From Marinobacter oulmenensis (GTDB lineage Bacteria > Pseudomonadota > Gammaproteobacteria > Pseudomonadales > Oleiphilaceae): a stretch of 64,000 bases of DNA. Under the pieces are notes generated by a model, which saw only the letters and a program-made list of their open reading frames with translations, ran no database searches and was not told the origin of the DNA. Shown here piece by piece: positions 30,261 through 41,450 of the stretch. A program made the translations under genes and the position numbers. The stretch is from assembly GCF_014201735.1 (NCBI RefSeq), contig NZ_JACHFE010000008.1:62001-126000 (forward strand), read 5' to 3'. Within the stretch, counting starts at the first letter, position 1; each line of letters begins with the position of its first letter.

Positions 30261-31733
30261 ATGGCAGACAGGACGGATACACCATGTGATCTCATGCTGT
30301 TTGGCGCGCTCGGGGATCTGGCCATGCGCAAGTTGTTCCCCGCCCTGTATCAGCTTGACCGTGCCGGCCTGTTGGCGGACAACAGCCGGATTCTGGCCCT
30401 GGCTCGTCGCCCCCTCACCATCGATCCTTTTCGCCAGCAACTGGCGGAGAACCTTCGCACACTTGTTCCTGAGGCGGAGCAGAACCCAGAGGTAATCGAC
30501 CGTTTCATTGGCCGGGTAGACTACCTGCAGTTGGATTTTGCGGAGGAGAGCCGCTTTGAATCCCTCAACGAGTGGCGCAATCACGATAACCAGCTCATCG
30601 TCTACATGGCGACGCCGCCGGGTCTTTATGGCGTGATAGCCCGCAACCTGAAAGCCGGTAACTGCTGTACCGACCGGACTCGTGTGGTGGTGGAAAAACC
30701 GATCGGACATGACCTGGAATCCTCTCGCGTGGTTAACGATGAGCTTGGGGAGGTCTATCAGGAAACCCAGTTGTTCCGCATGGATCACTACCTGGGCAAG
30801 GAAACCGTCCAGAACCTGATAGCGCTGCGTTTTGCCAATAACCTGTTTGCCTCACAGTGGGACCAGAACCACATCTCTCACGTGGAGATTACGGTGGCGG
30901 AGAGCGTCGGTATTGAAGGGCGCTGGGGTTATTTTGACCGGGCCGGTCAGCTCCGGGATATGGTCCAGAGCCATTTGCTGCAGTTGCTATGCCTGATTGC
31001 CATGGACCCTCCATCAGACCTGTCTCCGGATAGTATCCGGGATGAAAAGGTCAAAGTGCTCAAAGCGTTGAAAACGGTGAACCCGGATTCGGTGGGTCAG
31101 AATGTCGTGCGTGGGCAGTACACGGCAGGGACCAGTGAGGGCAAGCCGGTACCCGGTTATCTGGAAGAGGAAGGGGCGAACCGCTCCAGCGAAACCGAAA
31201 CCTTTGTTGCCATCAAGGCGGAGCTCGACAACTGGCGATGGGCGGGCGTGCCATTTTACATACGGACCGGTAAACGCCTGCCGGAGAAGCTGTCCCAGAT
31301 CATCATCCACTTCAAGCCTGCGCCCCATTACATTTTTGACCCCGACCAGAAACACCTGGCCAACAACAAGCTGATTATCCGTCTGCAGCCGGATGAGGGC
31401 ATGGCGCTGAAAATTCTGACCAAGGAGCAGGGGCTCGACAAAGGCATGAGGTTGCGCCAGGGGCCTCTGGAGCTGACCTTTTCCGAGACCTTCTCGGAAG
31501 ATCGGACCCCGGATGCCTACGAGCGTCTGTTGTGGGAGGTCATGCGCGGCAATCAGTATCTCTTCCTGCGCCGTGATGAAGTGGAGTATGCCTGGCGCTG
31601 GGTGGACCGGATCATCCGCAACTGGCATGACAGCGGCGAGCCGCCGAAACGTTACGCTGCCGGCACCTGGGGCCCGGTGGCGTCCATCGCGATGATTACC
31701 CGGGATGGCAGGAGCTGGTATGAAGATGTCTGA
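30261..31733 (+). CDS. zwf: Glucose-6-phosphate 1-dehydrogenase
   Basis: 490 residues, oxidising glucose-6-phosphate to 6-phosphogluconolactone. The dinucleotide fold starts [16 protein letters not shown] and the active-site signature is RMDHYLGKE, followed by [10 protein letters not shown] and [15 protein letters not shown] lies six bases before ATG 30261; the ATG two codons upstream touches the ribosome site. It is first gene of zwf-pgl-eda, where pgl overlaps its end by 14 bases. Confidence 0.96.
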   Translation: MADRTDTPCDLMLFGALGDLAMRKLFPALYQLDRAGLLADNSRILALARRPLTIDPFRQQLAENLRTLVPEAEQNPEVIDRFIGRVDYLQLDFAEESRFESLNEWRNHDNQLIVYMATPPGLYGVIARNLKAGNCCTDRTRVVVEKPIGHDLESSRVVNDELGEVYQETQLFRMDHYLGKETVQNLIALRFANNLFASQWDQNHISHVEITVAESVGIEGRWGYFDRAGQLRDMVQSHLLQLLCLIAMDPPSDLSPDSIRDEKVKVLKALKTVNPDSVGQNVVRGQYTAGTSEGKPVPGYLEEEGANRSSETETFVAIKAELDNWRWAGVPFYIRTGKRLPEKLSQIIIHFKPAPHYIFDPDQKHLANNKLIIRLQPDEGMALKILTKEQGLDKGMRLRQGPLELTFSETFSEDRTPDAYERLLWEVMRGNQYLFLRRDEVEYAWRWVDRIIRNWHDSGEPPKRYAAGTWGPVASIAMITRDGRSWYEDV

Positions 31734-32439
31734 GCTGCCGTTGCCACAGGGGGTTGAGCTCCACGACGGGCCGTCGCCGGAACAGACTGCAGAGGCCCTG
31801 GCTGATGATGTCGCAAAGGTGCTCAGGCGGCGCCTGAAACACGCCCGGAACGCCACCCTGGTGGTGTCCGGGGGGAGCACGCCGGTGCCGTTTTTTCAGG
31901 CACTGTCCGGAAAGACGCTGGACTGGGGCCGGGTGGTGGTTGTACTGGCCGATGAGCGCTGGGTGCCGGACACGCACCCGGACAGTAACGCCGCTCTGCT
32001 CAGGGCTCATCTTTTACAGGATTGTGCCGCTTGTGCGCAGTTTCTGCAGATGGAGGTGGGAGAAGGCGACCCGGAGACGGCCCTGCCGGCTATCGAGCGG
32101 CAACTGGCCCCGCTTGCGTTGCCCGTGGACGTCCTGGTCCTGGGCATGGGCAATGATGGCCATACCGCTTCGCTGTTCCCGGATGCCCCTGAGTTGGCGC
32201 AGGCGATGGCGGCGGATAACGAATGCCGGGTGGCCCTGATGACACCGCCTTCCCAGTCCCGGAAACGGATCACCCTGACCCCGCCGGTCCTGGCCGGTGC
32301 CCGTTTCACGGCCTTGCATCTCAAGGGGCAGGAAAAACTGGATACGCTGGCAACGGCATTGGCCGATCTCGACGATCCCATGGCCATGCCGATTCGGGCG
32401 TTTCTGAAACCGGGGCTGGAAATATACTGGAGTCCCTGA
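31720..32439 (+). CDS. pgl: 6-phosphogluconolactonase
   Basis: 239 residues of the DevB/Pgl type. Motifs [28 protein letters not shown] and [14 protein letters not shown] are complete. It hydrolyses the lactone made by Zwf. I chose ATG 31720, which has AGGAG upstream within the zwf end; 31705 and 31726 are alternatives. eda follows after 22 bases. Confidence 0.93.
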   Translation: MKMSELPLPQGVELHDGPSPEQTAEALADDVAKVLRRRLKHARNATLVVSGGSTPVPFFQALSGKTLDWGRVVVVLADERWVPDTHPDSNAALLRAHLLQDCAACAQFLQMEVGEGDPETALPAIERQLAPLALPVDVLVLGMGNDGHTASLFPDAPELAQAMAADNECRVALMTPPSQSRKRITLTPPVLAGARFTALHLKGQEKLDTLATALADLDDPMAMPIRAFLKPGLEIYWSP

Positions 32440-32461
32440 TTGTCAGAATGCGGAGGACTGC

Positions 32462-33127
32462 ATGTCACATGTCTCTGCCGGGTACCGGCAACGGGTTGCA
32501 GCCGTGCTTGCGGCATCGCCCCTCATCCCAGTTCTTGCCATCCGGCGCCTGGAAGACGCGGTGCCCCTGTGCCAGGCCCTCTATGACGGTGGCGTGCGGG
32601 TCCTGGAAATCACCCTGAGGACGGAGCATGGCGAGCAGGCCATTACCCGGGTTCAGGAAGCCATACCGGACGCGATTGTCGGTGCCGGAACCGTGACCAC
32701 GGCCGAGCAGTTCCGGCGGGTGACTGAGCTGGGGGCAGCGTTTGTGATTACCCCCGGTTTAACCGGCAGCATTCTGAATGCTGCGGTCGAATCCGATACC
32801 CCTCTGTTGCCGGGAGTTGCCACCGCCTCTGAGTTGATGCTCGGGTATGAAAAAGGCTTGCGACACTTCAAGTTCTTTCCGGCGGAGGTGGCTGGCGGTA
32901 TTCCCGCGTTGCGGGCACTGGCGGGGCCCTTTCCGGACGTGACCTTCTGCCCGACCGGGGGTATCCGCAGAGAAACCGCGGCAGACTACCTGGCGCTGGC
33001 CAATGTCGCCTCGGTTGGCGGCAGCTGGCTGACGCCGGATGACCTGGTCCAGCAGGGGGACTGGGAAGCTATCTCCGGGTTGGCCCGGACCAGTCTCGCC
33101 AGCCTCGGAGCCACCCGGAATCGGTAA
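32462..33127 (+). CDS. eda: 2-keto-3-deoxy-6-phosphogluconate aldolase
   Basis: 221-residue class I aldolase splitting KDPG to pyruvate and glyceraldehyde 3-phosphate, also active on keto-hydroxyglutarate. Schiff-base Lys137 is in HFKFFPAE, Glu49 in LEITLRTEH, and the phosphate-binding segment is PTGGI. It ends six bases from pyk on the other strand. Confidence 0.96.
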   Translation: MSHVSAGYRQRVAAVLAASPLIPVLAIRRLEDAVPLCQALYDGGVRVLEITLRTEHGEQAITRVQEAIPDAIVGAGTVTTAEQFRRVTELGAAFVITPGLTGSILNAAVESDTPLLPGVATASELMLGYEKGLRHFKFFPAEVAGGIPALRALAGPFPDVTFCPTGGIRRETAADYLALANVASVGGSWLTPDDLVQQGDWEAISGLARTSLASLGATRNR

Positions 33128-33133
33128 TCAGCC

Positions 33134-34582
33134 TCAGCGGATATCCGAGCCGACGCGAACCACTTTCATGCTGTTGGTGCCGCCCTGGGCATTGGCGTAG
33201 TCGCCCTTGGTCAGGATCACCAGATCGCCATCTTTGACGATACCCAGTGCCTGTAGTTTCTCGACGGCCAGGGCATTGACCTGGTCAGCCGCCAGCTCGG
33301 AGGAGTCAAAGGGCACCGTCTGTACACCACGGAACAGCGCCACCTTGTGCTGGGTGGCGTGATGACAGGAGTAGGCGAAAATCGGCAGGCTGGATTTGAT
33401 GCGTGACATCAGTCGGGGCGTAGACCCGGTTTCGGTCAGGCAGGCGATGGCCGCAACCCCTTCCAGATGATTGGCCGCATACATGGCTGACAGCGCAATC
33501 GCCTCGTCCACCCGGACCATGGCTTCATGAATCCGGTGCTTGGACTGGTGCATGGACGGGTGACGCTCAGCGCCCAGGCAGATCCGAACCATGGACTCGA
33601 CCGCCTCTTTCGGGTAGTCGCCAACGGCGGTCTCCGCCGACAGCATGACGGCGTCTGTGTAGTCCATGACCGCGTTGGCAACATCGGATACCTCGGCCCG
33701 GGTTGGCATCGGGCTGGTAATCATGGATTCCATCATCTGGGTGGCGGTAATCACGGCCCGGTTCAGTACCCGGGCTCTTGAGATAATGTGTTTCTGCACC
33801 GCCACCAGCTCGGCATCACCGATTTCCACCGCCAGATCCCCGCGTGCCACCATCACGGCATCGGAGGCGGTAATCACCGCATCCAGGGCTTCGGTGTCAT
33901 GAGCCAGTTCCGCGCGCTCGATTTTAGCCACCAGGCCGGCCTCGGAGCCGGCTTCACGGAGCAGACGGCGTGCAATATGCATATCCTCGGCAGTACGCAC
34001 GAAGGAGACCGCGACATAGTCCGCGCCCAGCTTGGCCGCAGTCACGATGTCCTGCTTGTCTTTTTCTGTCAGAGCATCGGCCGACAGGCCGCCGCCCCGT
34101 TTGTTCAGGCCCTTGTTGTTGGAGAGTGGGCCACCGATCAATACCCGGGAAGTGATACTGTGGTCGTTCACAGAGGTGACTTCCATTTCGATGCGGCCAT
34201 CGTCCAGCACCAGAATGTCGCCCGGTGCCACATCGTTGATCAGTTCCTCGTAGTCGATACCCACGCTGTCTGTGGTACCGGCCTCCTTGTCCATGGCTGC
34301 GTCCAGCACGAAGGTCTGGCCGGGTACCAGGGATACCTTGTTTTCGGCGAACCGGGCGATCCGGAGTTTCGGACCCTGGAGATCGGCGAGCAGGGCCACA
34401 AAACGGCCCTGGCTCTGTGCCTGCTCACGCACCTGCCGGGCCCGGGTCATGTGTTCCTCGGCGCTGCCGTGGGAAAAGTTGAGTCGGGTAACGTCAACAC
34501 CGGCGGCAATGATGCCGGCGAGGGTTTCCGGACTGTCGGTTGCCGGGCCAAGGGTGGCAACAATTTTGGTACGCCTGAGCAT
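33134..34582 (-). CDS. pykA: Pyruvate kinase
   Basis: 482 residues catalysing PEP + ADP to pyruvate + ATP. N-terminal [17 protein letters not shown], the active-site VAKIERAEL and the [12 protein letters not shown] segment are clear, and [10 protein letters not shown] follows. It resembles the PykA (type II) isozyme more than PykF in its C-terminal length, though the distinction is tentative. It is divergent from edd with a 107-base gap and convergent with eda. Confidence 0.94.
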   Translation of the reverse strand: MLRRTKIVATLGPATDSPETLAGIIAAGVDVTRLNFSHGSAEEHMTRARQVREQAQSQGRFVALLADLQGPKLRIARFAENKVSLVPGQTFVLDAAMDKEAGTTDSVGIDYEELINDVAPGDILVLDDGRIEMEVTSVNDHSITSRVLIGGPLSNNKGLNKRGGGLSADALTEKDKQDIVTAAKLGADYVAVSFVRTAEDMHIARRLLREAGSEAGLVAKIERAELAHDTEALDAVITASDAVMVARGDLAVEIGDAELVAVQKHIISRARVLNRAVITATQMMESMITSPMPTRAEVSDVANAVMDYTDAVMLSAETAVGDYPKEAVESMVRICLGAERHPSMHQSKHRIHEAMVRVDEAIALSAMYAANHLEGVAAIACLTETGSTPRLMSRIKSSLPIFAYSCHHATQHKVALFRGVQTVPFDSSELAADQVNALAVEKLQALGIVKDGDLVILTKGDYANAQGGTNSMKVVRVGSDIR

Positions 34583-34689
34583 AGTGAAGATCCTTAGTAC
34601 TGCCTGAGTATAGAGTGATTGAACCTGAAAGGTGCCCGTAAAGGAAGTAAACTTACGTCGAGCGACGCCATGACGACTGGAGGTAAACT

Positions 34690-36510
34690 ATGCATCCCAC
34701 GGTCTCGAAGGTCACTGACCGTATTATCGAACGAAGCAGGACCACTCGCCGCGACTACCTCGCTCAGATGGAGGCGCTGGGTGCACGGGAGCCTCACAGG
34801 GGCACCCTGTCCTGTGGCAATCTCGCCCATGGTTTTGCCGCCTGTGGTCAGGATGACAAGGACACCCTGAAGTTCATGAACCGGGCCAACGTGGCCATCG
34901 TCTCCGCCTATAATGACATGCTTTCGGCTCACCAGCCGTATCACCGTTTTCCCGACATTATCCGGGACGCGGCCCACGGCATGGGGTCTGTTACCCAGTT
35001 TGCCGGCGGCACGCCGGCCATGTGTGATGGTGTGACCCAGGGCCAGCCGGGTATGGAGCTGAGCCTGTTCTCCCGGGACACCATTGCCATGAGCACGGCG
35101 ATTGCGCTGAGCCACAACATGTTCGATGCCACATTATTGCTGGGCATTTGTGACAAAATTGTTCCAGGGCTGCTGATCGGTGCCCTCAGTTTCGGGTATC
35201 TGCCGACCATCCTGGTGCCTTCGGGCCCCATGCCATCCGGACTGCCAAACCGCGAGAAGCAGCGGATTCGCCAACTCTATGCGGAAGGCAAAATCGACCG
35301 CGACGAGCTCCTGGAGGCCGAGAGCAAATCCTATCACAGTCCGGGTACCTGCACGTTCTATGGCACTGCCAACAGCAACCAGTTGCTGGTGGAAGTGATG
35401 GGCCTGCACCTTCCGGGCGCCGCCTTTGTAAATCCTGGCACACCGCTGAGGGATGCGCTGACCCGCGCCGCCACCGAACAGGTTATCCGGCTCTCGAAAC
35501 CGAATGGCGGCACCTTGGGGCTGGCGCATATGGTGGATGAAAAATCGATCGTGAACGCCCTGGTGGCGCTGCTTGCGACCGGTGGTTCCACCAATCACAC
35601 GATTCACTGGGTCGCGATTGCCCGGGCCGCCGGTATCCAGATCAACTGGCAAGACTATGCCGAGCTTTCCTCCGTGGTGCCCTCTGTAACCCGCATTTAT
35701 CCCAACGGTCAGGAGGACGTCAACGCCTTCCATCAGGCCGGTGGAACGCCTTATCTGATTCAGCAACTGCTGGCGGCCGGTTTTCTGCACAACGATGTGG
35801 AGACGGTGGTCGGTCACGGCCTGGATCGTTATGCCCGCATGCCGGAATGGAAAAACGATGAGTTGCAGTGGGTACCCGCCGAAGCCGAGAGCCGCAATCC
35901 GGACGTGCTGGCGTCCCCGGAACGGCCTTTCGCGCCGGATGGCGGGTTGCGGGTTCTGGATGGCAACCTGGGCCGGGGCGTCATTAAGGTATCGGCGGTG
36001 GCTCCCTCCCATCGCCGGGTCGAGGCTCCGGCGGTGGTGTTTGATAGCCAGGACCAGTTGCGCCACGCGTTTGAGTCCGGCGCTCTGGACCGGGACTGCG
36101 TCGTGGTGGTCCGCTTCCAGGGACCGCGGGCCAACGGAATGCCTGAACTGCACAAGCTGACCCCTTACCTGGGGGTGCTTCAGGATCGTGGATTCAGTGT
36201 GGCGCTGGTGACGGACGGCCGGATGTCAGGTGCTTCCGGCAAAGTGCCGGCGGCTATTCATGTCTACCCGGAAGCGCTCGACGGTGGCCCCCTGGCGCGT
36301 GTTCAGGATGGTGACCTTGTCTGCGTGGATGCCAACGAGGGCAAACTGGCTATCCAGGTATCGGAACCCGAACTGGCGGACCGGCCACTGGCCGGTGCCG
36401 ACCTGTCAGGTAGTCAGCAGGGCTACGGCCGCGAACTGTTTGGCTGGTTCCGGCGGGCAGCGGGAAATCCCGAGCAGGGAGGCAGCTTTTTCTGGAACCA
36501 TGAGTCATGA
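34690..36510 (+). CDS. edd: 6-phosphogluconate dehydratase
   Basis: 606 residues of the IlvD/Edd family, making KDPG from 6-phosphogluconate with a [4Fe-4S] cluster. Cluster cysteines lie in LSCGNLAHG, in [17 protein letters not shown] and in [11 protein letters not shown]-terminal [19 protein letters not shown] is typical. Ribosome site GGAGG precedes ATG. glk overlaps its stop by four bases. Confidence 0.96.
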   Translation: MHPTVSKVTDRIIERSRTTRRDYLAQMEALGAREPHRGTLSCGNLAHGFAACGQDDKDTLKFMNRANVAIVSAYNDMLSAHQPYHRFPDIIRDAAHGMGSVTQFAGGTPAMCDGVTQGQPGMELSLFSRDTIAMSTAIALSHNMFDATLLLGICDKIVPGLLIGALSFGYLPTILVPSGPMPSGLPNREKQRIRQLYAEGKIDRDELLEAESKSYHSPGTCTFYGTANSNQLLVEVMGLHLPGAAFVNPGTPLRDALTRAATEQVIRLSKPNGGTLGLAHMVDEKSIVNALVALLATGGSTNHTIHWVAIARAAGIQINWQDYAELSSVVPSVTRIYPNGQEDVNAFHQAGGTPYLIQQLLAAGFLHNDVETVVGHGLDRYARMPEWKNDELQWVPAEAESRNPDVLASPERPFAPDGGLRVLDGNLGRGVIKVSAVAPSHRRVEAPAVVFDSQDQLRHAFESGALDRDCVVVVRFQGPRANGMPELHKLTPYLGVLQDRGFSVALVTDGRMSGASGKVPAAIHVYPEALDGGPLARVQDGDLVCVDANEGKLAIQVSEPELADRPLAGADLSGSQQGYGRELFGWFRRAAGNPEQGGSFFWNHES

Positions 36511-37463
36511 CGGCCGGAAACTGGTCACTGGTCGGGGATATTGGCGGCACCAATGCACGCTTTGCTCTGGTGCAAGCTGGTGATTCCCGGCTCCATTGTC
36601 CGTTGTCGCTTGCTACGACCGACTATGAAACCGTGGAGCAGGCGCTGGATGTCTATCTGGACGAAGCTGGCAGGCCATGGATCGACGCTGCCTGCCTGGC
36701 GGTGGCCGGGCCGGTCCGACTGCGCGAAGCGCGGCTGACTAACGGTCAATGGGCATTTTCCATTCCGCAGTTGAAACAGGCATTCGGCTGGTCCCGACTG
36801 GATGTGATCAATGATTACCATGCCATGGCTCTGGGTGTGCTCCAGGTGCCGGACAGCGGTCTGGTTGCCGTTGCTGAAGGTCAGCGCGGGCTGGCCCCCC
36901 GGCTTGTGATGGGGCCGGGGACCGGGCTGGGAATGGCCGCATTGATCCCCTCAGATGGGGGCTGGTTGCCGCTGGTAACGGAAGGGGGGCATGTGGATTT
37001 TCCGGTGGTTACCGGTACTGAAGTGGAGATTCTGCGTATTCTTCAGCGCCGGTTTGGCCGGGTTTCCGTGGAACGGATACTCAGTGGCGAGGGATTGCTG
37101 GCGCTCTATCGGGCCCACGCCGACATTCGGGGTGTTACTGCGGTGCTACAGGCGCCGGAGTTGATAACCGCCGCTGCCAGCGCGGGTGATGGCCTGGCGG
37201 TCACTGCATTGATGCACTTCTGTGAATTGCTGGGGCGCACGGCCGGTAATGCGGTGCTGACCCTGGGAGCCTTCGGGGGGGTGTACCTGACAGGCGGTAT
37301 CGTGACCCGGTTCCCTGAGTTCCTGATCCGCAGTCCGTTTGCCAAGGGGTTCACTGACAAGGGCCGGATGGCCATGTTGCTGAGGGAAACCCCGGTGCAT
37401 ATCGTTATGGAACCTCAGACAGGCCTCATGGGAGCTGCAAAGGCATTGGAGGCGACATCATGA
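36507..37463 (+). CDS. glk: Glucokinase
   Basis: 318-residue bacterial-type glucokinase. The phosphate-binding motif is [13 protein letters not shown] and the second is [12 protein letters not shown], with [10 protein letters not shown] between catalytic segments. It feeds glucose-6-phosphate to Zwf. Both ends overlap neighbours by four bases (edd before, a uracil-DNA glycosylase-like gene after), so all three are coupled. Confidence 0.95.
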   Translation: MTAGNWSLVGDIGGTNARFALVQAGDSRLHCPLSLATTDYETVEQALDVYLDEAGRPWIDAACLAVAGPVRLREARLTNGQWAFSIPQLKQAFGWSRLDVINDYHAMALGVLQVPDSGLVAVAEGQRGLAPRLVMGPGTGLGMAALIPSDGGWLPLVTEGGHVDFPVVTGTEVEILRILQRRFGRVSVERILSGEGLLALYRAHADIRGVTAVLQAPELITAAASAGDGLAVTALMHFCELLGRTAGNAVLTLGAFGGVYLTGGIVTRFPEFLIRSPFAKGFTDKGRMAMLLRETPVHIVMEPQTGLMGAAKALEATS

Positions 37464-38068
37464 CACAGAGGCTGACAGAGTTGAGCTTTGATCAGTTGGT
37501 GGAGCAGGTGCGTGCCTGCCGTATCTGCGCACAGGCGCTGCCTCACGAGCCGCGGCCGGTTGTTCAACTGAGTCCTTCCTCTAGAATTCTTGTGGTGGGA
37601 CAGGCGCCGGGACGAAAAGTCCATGAAACCGGTCTGCCGTTCAATGACCCCAGCGGCGACAGGCTTCGTCAGTGGATGGGAATCACCCGGGAGACCTTCT
37701 ACGATGAGCGTAAGCTGGCGATCCTGCCCATGGGATTCTGTTATCCGGGTACTGGCTCGTCTGGGGATCTGCCGCCCCGACCGGAATGTGCCCCGGCCTG
37801 GCGGGAGGCGTTGCTGGCTCGCCTCCCGAATATCGAGCTGACCCTGCTGATCGGACGCTATGCCCAGTCCTGGCATCTGTCTGATGCTCACCGGGCAGTA
37901 ACCGCCAATGTCCGGGACTGGCGAAAACACTGGCCCCGGGTTCTGCCAACACCTCATCCAAGCCCAAGGAACAATCTCTGGTTGCGGAATAACCCCTGGT
38001 TCGAGAAGGAGGTTATACCGTCACTGCAAGGCAGGGTGGCTGAAGTGCTGGGAGAGGCGGGTAGGTAG
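37460..38068 (+). CDS. Probable [4Fe-4S] uracil-DNA glycosylase family protein
   Basis: 202 residues of the uracil-DNA glycosylase superfamily. Motif A is GQAPGRKVHETGLPF and motif B HPSPRN. Four cysteines, Cys20, Cys23, Cys94 and Cys110 (CxxC, long gap, then C-x15-C), match the [4Fe-4S] arrangement of family 4-type enzymes. The expected role is excision of uracil from DNA. Its ATG overlaps the glk stop by four bases, an odd partner for a repair gene. The lesion specificity cannot be told from sequence. Confidence 0.8.
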   Translation: MTQRLTELSFDQLVEQVRACRICAQALPHEPRPVVQLSPSSRILVVGQAPGRKVHETGLPFNDPSGDRLRQWMGITRETFYDERKLAILPMGFCYPGTGSSGDLPPRPECAPAWREALLARLPNIELTLLIGRYAQSWHLSDAHRAVTANVRDWRKHWPRVLPTPHPSPRNNLWLRNNPWFEKEVIPSLQGRVAEVLGEAGR

Positions 38069-38075
38069 GGGGAGG

Positions 38076-38109
38076 GGGATGCCCGGCCCCTTCGGGTCAC
38101 GGACATCCC
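38076..38109. terminator. Hairpin between converging genes
   Basis: GGGATG pairs with CATCCC, with inner CCG/CGG and CCC/GGG pairs. It may act as a terminator for both neighbours, though no T-run is present. Confidence 0.4.
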
Positions 38110-38122
38110 ATCGAGCCTGATG

Positions 38123-39373
38123 TCAGAGTGACGTGGGCTTGCCCGCGTCTTTGCGGCGCTGCTCCCATTCTTCGCGAGTCTGGGCGGCTTCGTCACCTGG
38201 CATGGAATCAATGATTTCGAAATAGTCCGCTGCGAACTGATCATCGATAATGGTGTTGCGGGGTTTGATCCGGACAACGTGCACGCTTTGCACGTTCTGG
38301 TGATCAAACTCGCGCCAGTACTGCTCGTCCTTCAGGAAGCTGTAACGATGGCCTTCCAGCGCCCGGATCACGTCCCGGGTGTTGGTGGTGCCAGCCCGCT
38401 CAATTGCGTCCTTGTACTGGTAAATAATGCTGTACGCAGAAGCGGCGGATGACGACGGGCGCATTTCATAGCGGCTTGAGAAGGCTTCCACAAACTCCTT
38501 GCCGCGGGCGTAACCGCGCTCGAAGGGAAGATTCCAGACCCAGGGCACCGCACCGATGATGCCCTCCATGACAGTCGGGCCTTCCTGGGCTGCCATGCTT
38601 AACGTGAGGTTGGGAACCACTACCTGCATTTTTTCGGTCAGTCCCATGTCATAGGCGACATCCAGGGCCCGTACCATGTCATCGCCAAACAGCACCAGAA
38701 CCAGGACCTTGGCACCGCTGGCTTCAGCCTGTTCCAGAGCTTCCCGGAAATCTGTTATCAGCGCCCGGGGAAATGGCGTTTTGACACCCTGATGAGCTTC
38801 CGTGTCCTGGGTCTCGGTGAACCGCCGCATGGATTCCTCGACAGACCAGCCCCAGGTGTAATCGGCGGTGACGTAGAAATAGTCATCACCGGAATGGTTC
38901 TGCTTCAGGTACCGGCTCAGTGCCTTGGCGGCCATCCAGGCATTGTAGGGCTCCCGGAACATATACTTGTGACCCTCACTGCCGGTGGTGGCGTTGGAGT
39001 AGGTCAGGGTACCGAAGTAGATCCGGTTACGGTCCCGGGCGGCTTTCCCGGAGGCAATGGCGACGGAGCTGGATACGCCGCCGAAGACCATCTGGGCACC
39101 TTCCCGGTCAATCAGTTCGGCGGTGTTGCGGGCGCCCCTTTCCGGCTCCCCACGGCTATTACGGATGACCAGTTCCAGGTCCTGGCCCATCACCCCGCCG
39201 GCCTTGTTGATTTCGTCCACCGCCAGGAAGGCCCCGAGGCGTTGCTGCAGGCCCTGCTCCTTGTACCGGCCTGTCTGGGGGTAATTCAGTCCAATCTTGA
39301 GGGTCTCTGCCGAAACCGTCGTGAAGCTGAGCAAGACTAGACACGCCGAGAGCAGGATTTTCCTGAAAGTCAT
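38123..39373 (-). CDS. ABC transporter substrate-binding protein, branched-chain amino acid type
   Basis: 416 residues with a signal peptide (about residues 1-22, cleavage after VSA) and a type I periplasmic-binding fold: LKIGLNYPQTGRYKEQG, INKAGGVMGQDLELV, FGGVSSSVAIASG. Such proteins bind Leu/Ile/Val, urea, amides or aromatic acids; the ligand cannot be assigned. No permease or ATPase genes are nearby, so it is an orphan. Upstream on the same strand lies a diguanylate cyclase. Confidence 0.85.
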   Translation of the reverse strand: MTFRKILLSACLVLLSFTTVSAETLKIGLNYPQTGRYKEQGLQQRLGAFLAVDEINKAGGVMGQDLELVIRNSRGEPERGARNTAELIDREGAQMVFGGVSSSVAIASGKAARDRNRIYFGTLTYSNATTGSEGHKYMFREPYNAWMAAKALSRYLKQNHSGDDYFYVTADYTWGWSVEESMRRFTETQDTEAHQGVKTPFPRALITDFREALEQAEASGAKVLVLVLFGDDMVRALDVAYDMGLTEKMQVVVPNLTLSMAAQEGPTVMEGIIGAVPWVWNLPFERGYARGKEFVEAFSSRYEMRPSSSAASAYSIIYQYKDAIERAGTTNTRDVIRALEGHRYSFLKDEQYWREFDHQNVQSVHVVRIKPRNTIIDDQFAADYFEIIDSMPGDEAAQTREEWEQRRKDAGKPTSL

Positions 39374-39540
39374 TACGGTAGGCCTCCGATGTCAATGATT
39401 CCCAAAGCGGGTTCTTGTTATCTTATCCCAGGTAACAGGTCAGTGTCCGGTGAAGGTTACCATGCCAGCCGTTGACCGTAGTGTGAGGGGCGTCGGGAAA
39501 TGGCTGCTTCTTGATGCAAGTCACCGCCCGCAGCCCCGGT

Positions 39541-41265
39541 TCAATCGGCTTGCAATACATCCGGATCAAACAGGTTATAGCGGTTTCGTCCATCCCGTTT
39601 GGAGCGATACATGGCTACATCGGCTCCGTTAAGGAGTTCCTCCACTGTTTCCCCGTCATCGGGGTAAAGGCTGATGCCAAGGCTGGTGCCGATGGTGACA
39701 TGCTCCTCGCCGATTTTGTAGGGCTGGGCGTTCACTCCAATAATGCGATCGGCCACCATTAGTACATGGTCGATGCTCTCCATTTCCGGTAACAGCACGA
39801 TGAACTCATCTCCGCCCAGGCGCGCCAGCGTGTCATCTTCACGCAGGCAGTCGCGAACCCTGTTGGTGAATTGAGCCAGCAGTTCGTCTCCGACCGAATG
39901 GCCCAGGGTGTCATTGACCTGTTTGAACTCGTCGAGGTCCATGAATATAACGGCCAGTTGCATGGCCTTGCGGTGGGCATGCCGGATGGCGTGATCAAGC
40001 CGATCCTCCAGCAGCCGTCGGTTGGGGACGCCGGTCAGCGCGTCGTAATAGGCCAGTTGACGGATCTGTTCTTCGTTTTTCCGGTTCTGGGTGATGTCGG
40101 TGAAGAGGCCGGCGTAGTGGGTGGTGTCGCCGTTGTCGTCGGTAATGGCGGTGATGGTCAGAAGCTCGAGATAGAGCTCGCCGCTTTTGCGGCGGTTCCA
40201 TATCTCGCCTCGCCAGTATCCGTGGGTGGCCAGGGAGTCCCACATCCTGGTATAGAACTCGTTGTCGTGTCGCCCGGATGACAGCACCTGAGGTGTGCGG
40301 CCAATCACTTCCTCCGGGGTGTATCCGGTGACATGGGTGAAAGCCGGGTTGACGAATTCGATTCGCACATCCCGGTCGGTGACCACAATGCCCTCAAATG
40401 AGGATTCAATAACCTTCTCTGCCAACTGCAGCGTACGACGGGACTTGGCCAGGGCCTGGTCACGCTGTTCCAGCGCCTGGCGCAAATCATCCAGATACAT
40501 CTGCTCGGCCCCGGCCAGCATGTCGTGGTAGCCAATCAGCCCGGTCACTTGGCCCAGGCTGTTCACCACGGCCAGATGCCGGATATGGTTGTCAATCAAC
40601 AGATCCCGGGCGTGAATCAGTGGGTCGTTCTCGTTGACTGACAGCAGTGGCCGGGTCGCCAGTTCCCGAACAGGCGTGTTGCTGGTGTGTCGGGCAATCA
40701 GGCGGACAATATCCCGCTCGGTCAGGATCCCCAGGCCGTCGGCGCCACAATCCACGACTACGGCTTCTGAGTACTGCTGGTACATGTGATGGGCAACATC
40801 GGCCAGGGACTGGTCGCCATCGGCAGTTATCGGGGCCCGGACAACGGCAGCGCGGACTTCCCGGAGCTTCAGATAGGGCTCGAGTCCCTGATTGAGTGCC
40901 AGGTCTGTCTGGGACAATATTCCAACGGGCTTGCCGGATTCGTCTGTTACCAGAAAATGCCGTTTGCCGGATTCCTTGAGCTTGATGGCGGCCTCGCCGA
41001 CATCGGTGCTTGCCGGCAGGGACAGTACCGGAGAACTCATTACGTCCACCACCGGCCGGTTGAACTCCTCCGGATCGGAGAAATCCATGGCCAGGGCATC
41101 GTGCTCGGTCCAGATGCCGGCAATGGTCTGACCGTCACTGATCAGGATGGAGCTCACCGAATGCTCCGCCATCCGGGCAGCCGCGTCAGCAATAGACGTC
41201 TCGGGGCGACACTGGAGCAGGAGTCCGGTGTGCATGATTCGGGAGATCGGATGCGGCTGCCCCAT
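39541..41265 (-). CDS. Diguanylate cyclase with four CBS domains and PAS
   Basis: 574 residues with no membrane segment. Four CBS domains in two pairs fill about residues 7-258, a short coiled coil and PAS domain follow (about 265-400), then GGDEF (about 405-570). The catalytic GGDEF motif is intact at 484-488, and RxxD (REDD) lies five residues before it, so product inhibition is expected. CBS pairs usually bind adenine nucleotides; PAS binds varied ligands. The protein probably makes c-di-GMP in response to cell energy state. No EAL domain is present. Confidence 0.9.
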   Translation of the reverse strand: MGQPHPISRIMHTGLLLQCRPETSIADAAARMAEHSVSSILISDGQTIAGIWTEHDALAMDFSDPEEFNRPVVDVMSSPVLSLPASTDVGEAAIKLKESGKRHFLVTDESGKPVGILSQTDLALNQGLEPYLKLREVRAAVVRAPITADGDQSLADVAHHMYQQYSEAVVVDCGADGLGILTERDIVRLIARHTSNTPVRELATRPLLSVNENDPLIHARDLLIDNHIRHLAVVNSLGQVTGLIGYHDMLAGAEQMYLDDLRQALEQRDQALAKSRRTLQLAEKVIESSFEGIVVTDRDVRIEFVNPAFTHVTGYTPEEVIGRTPQVLSSGRHDNEFYTRMWDSLATHGYWRGEIWNRRKSGELYLELLTITAITDDNGDTTHYAGLFTDITQNRKNEEQIRQLAYYDALTGVPNRRLLEDRLDHAIRHAHRKAMQLAVIFMDLDEFKQVNDTLGHSVGDELLAQFTNRVRDCLREDDTLARLGGDEFIVLLPEMESIDHVLMVADRIIGVNAQPYKIGEEHVTIGTSLGISLYPDDGETVEELLNGADVAMYRSKRDGRNRYNLFDPDVLQAD

Positions 41266-41450
41266 GAAGGCTCCTGTTCTGTTGTCCGACGAGTCTGGTT
41301 AAGCCCGGTCTTTCAGGTGAGGTCTGGGTACCCCGGTATCTTGATTCCGGGATGATTGTTCTGGAATGGAAAGGCCGCCGTGGTGTCCGGTCCGCCAACC
41401 CGCAAAGCTATCAGAATCCGTGATCCGGTCCCAACGGTAACCGCCCGTTT

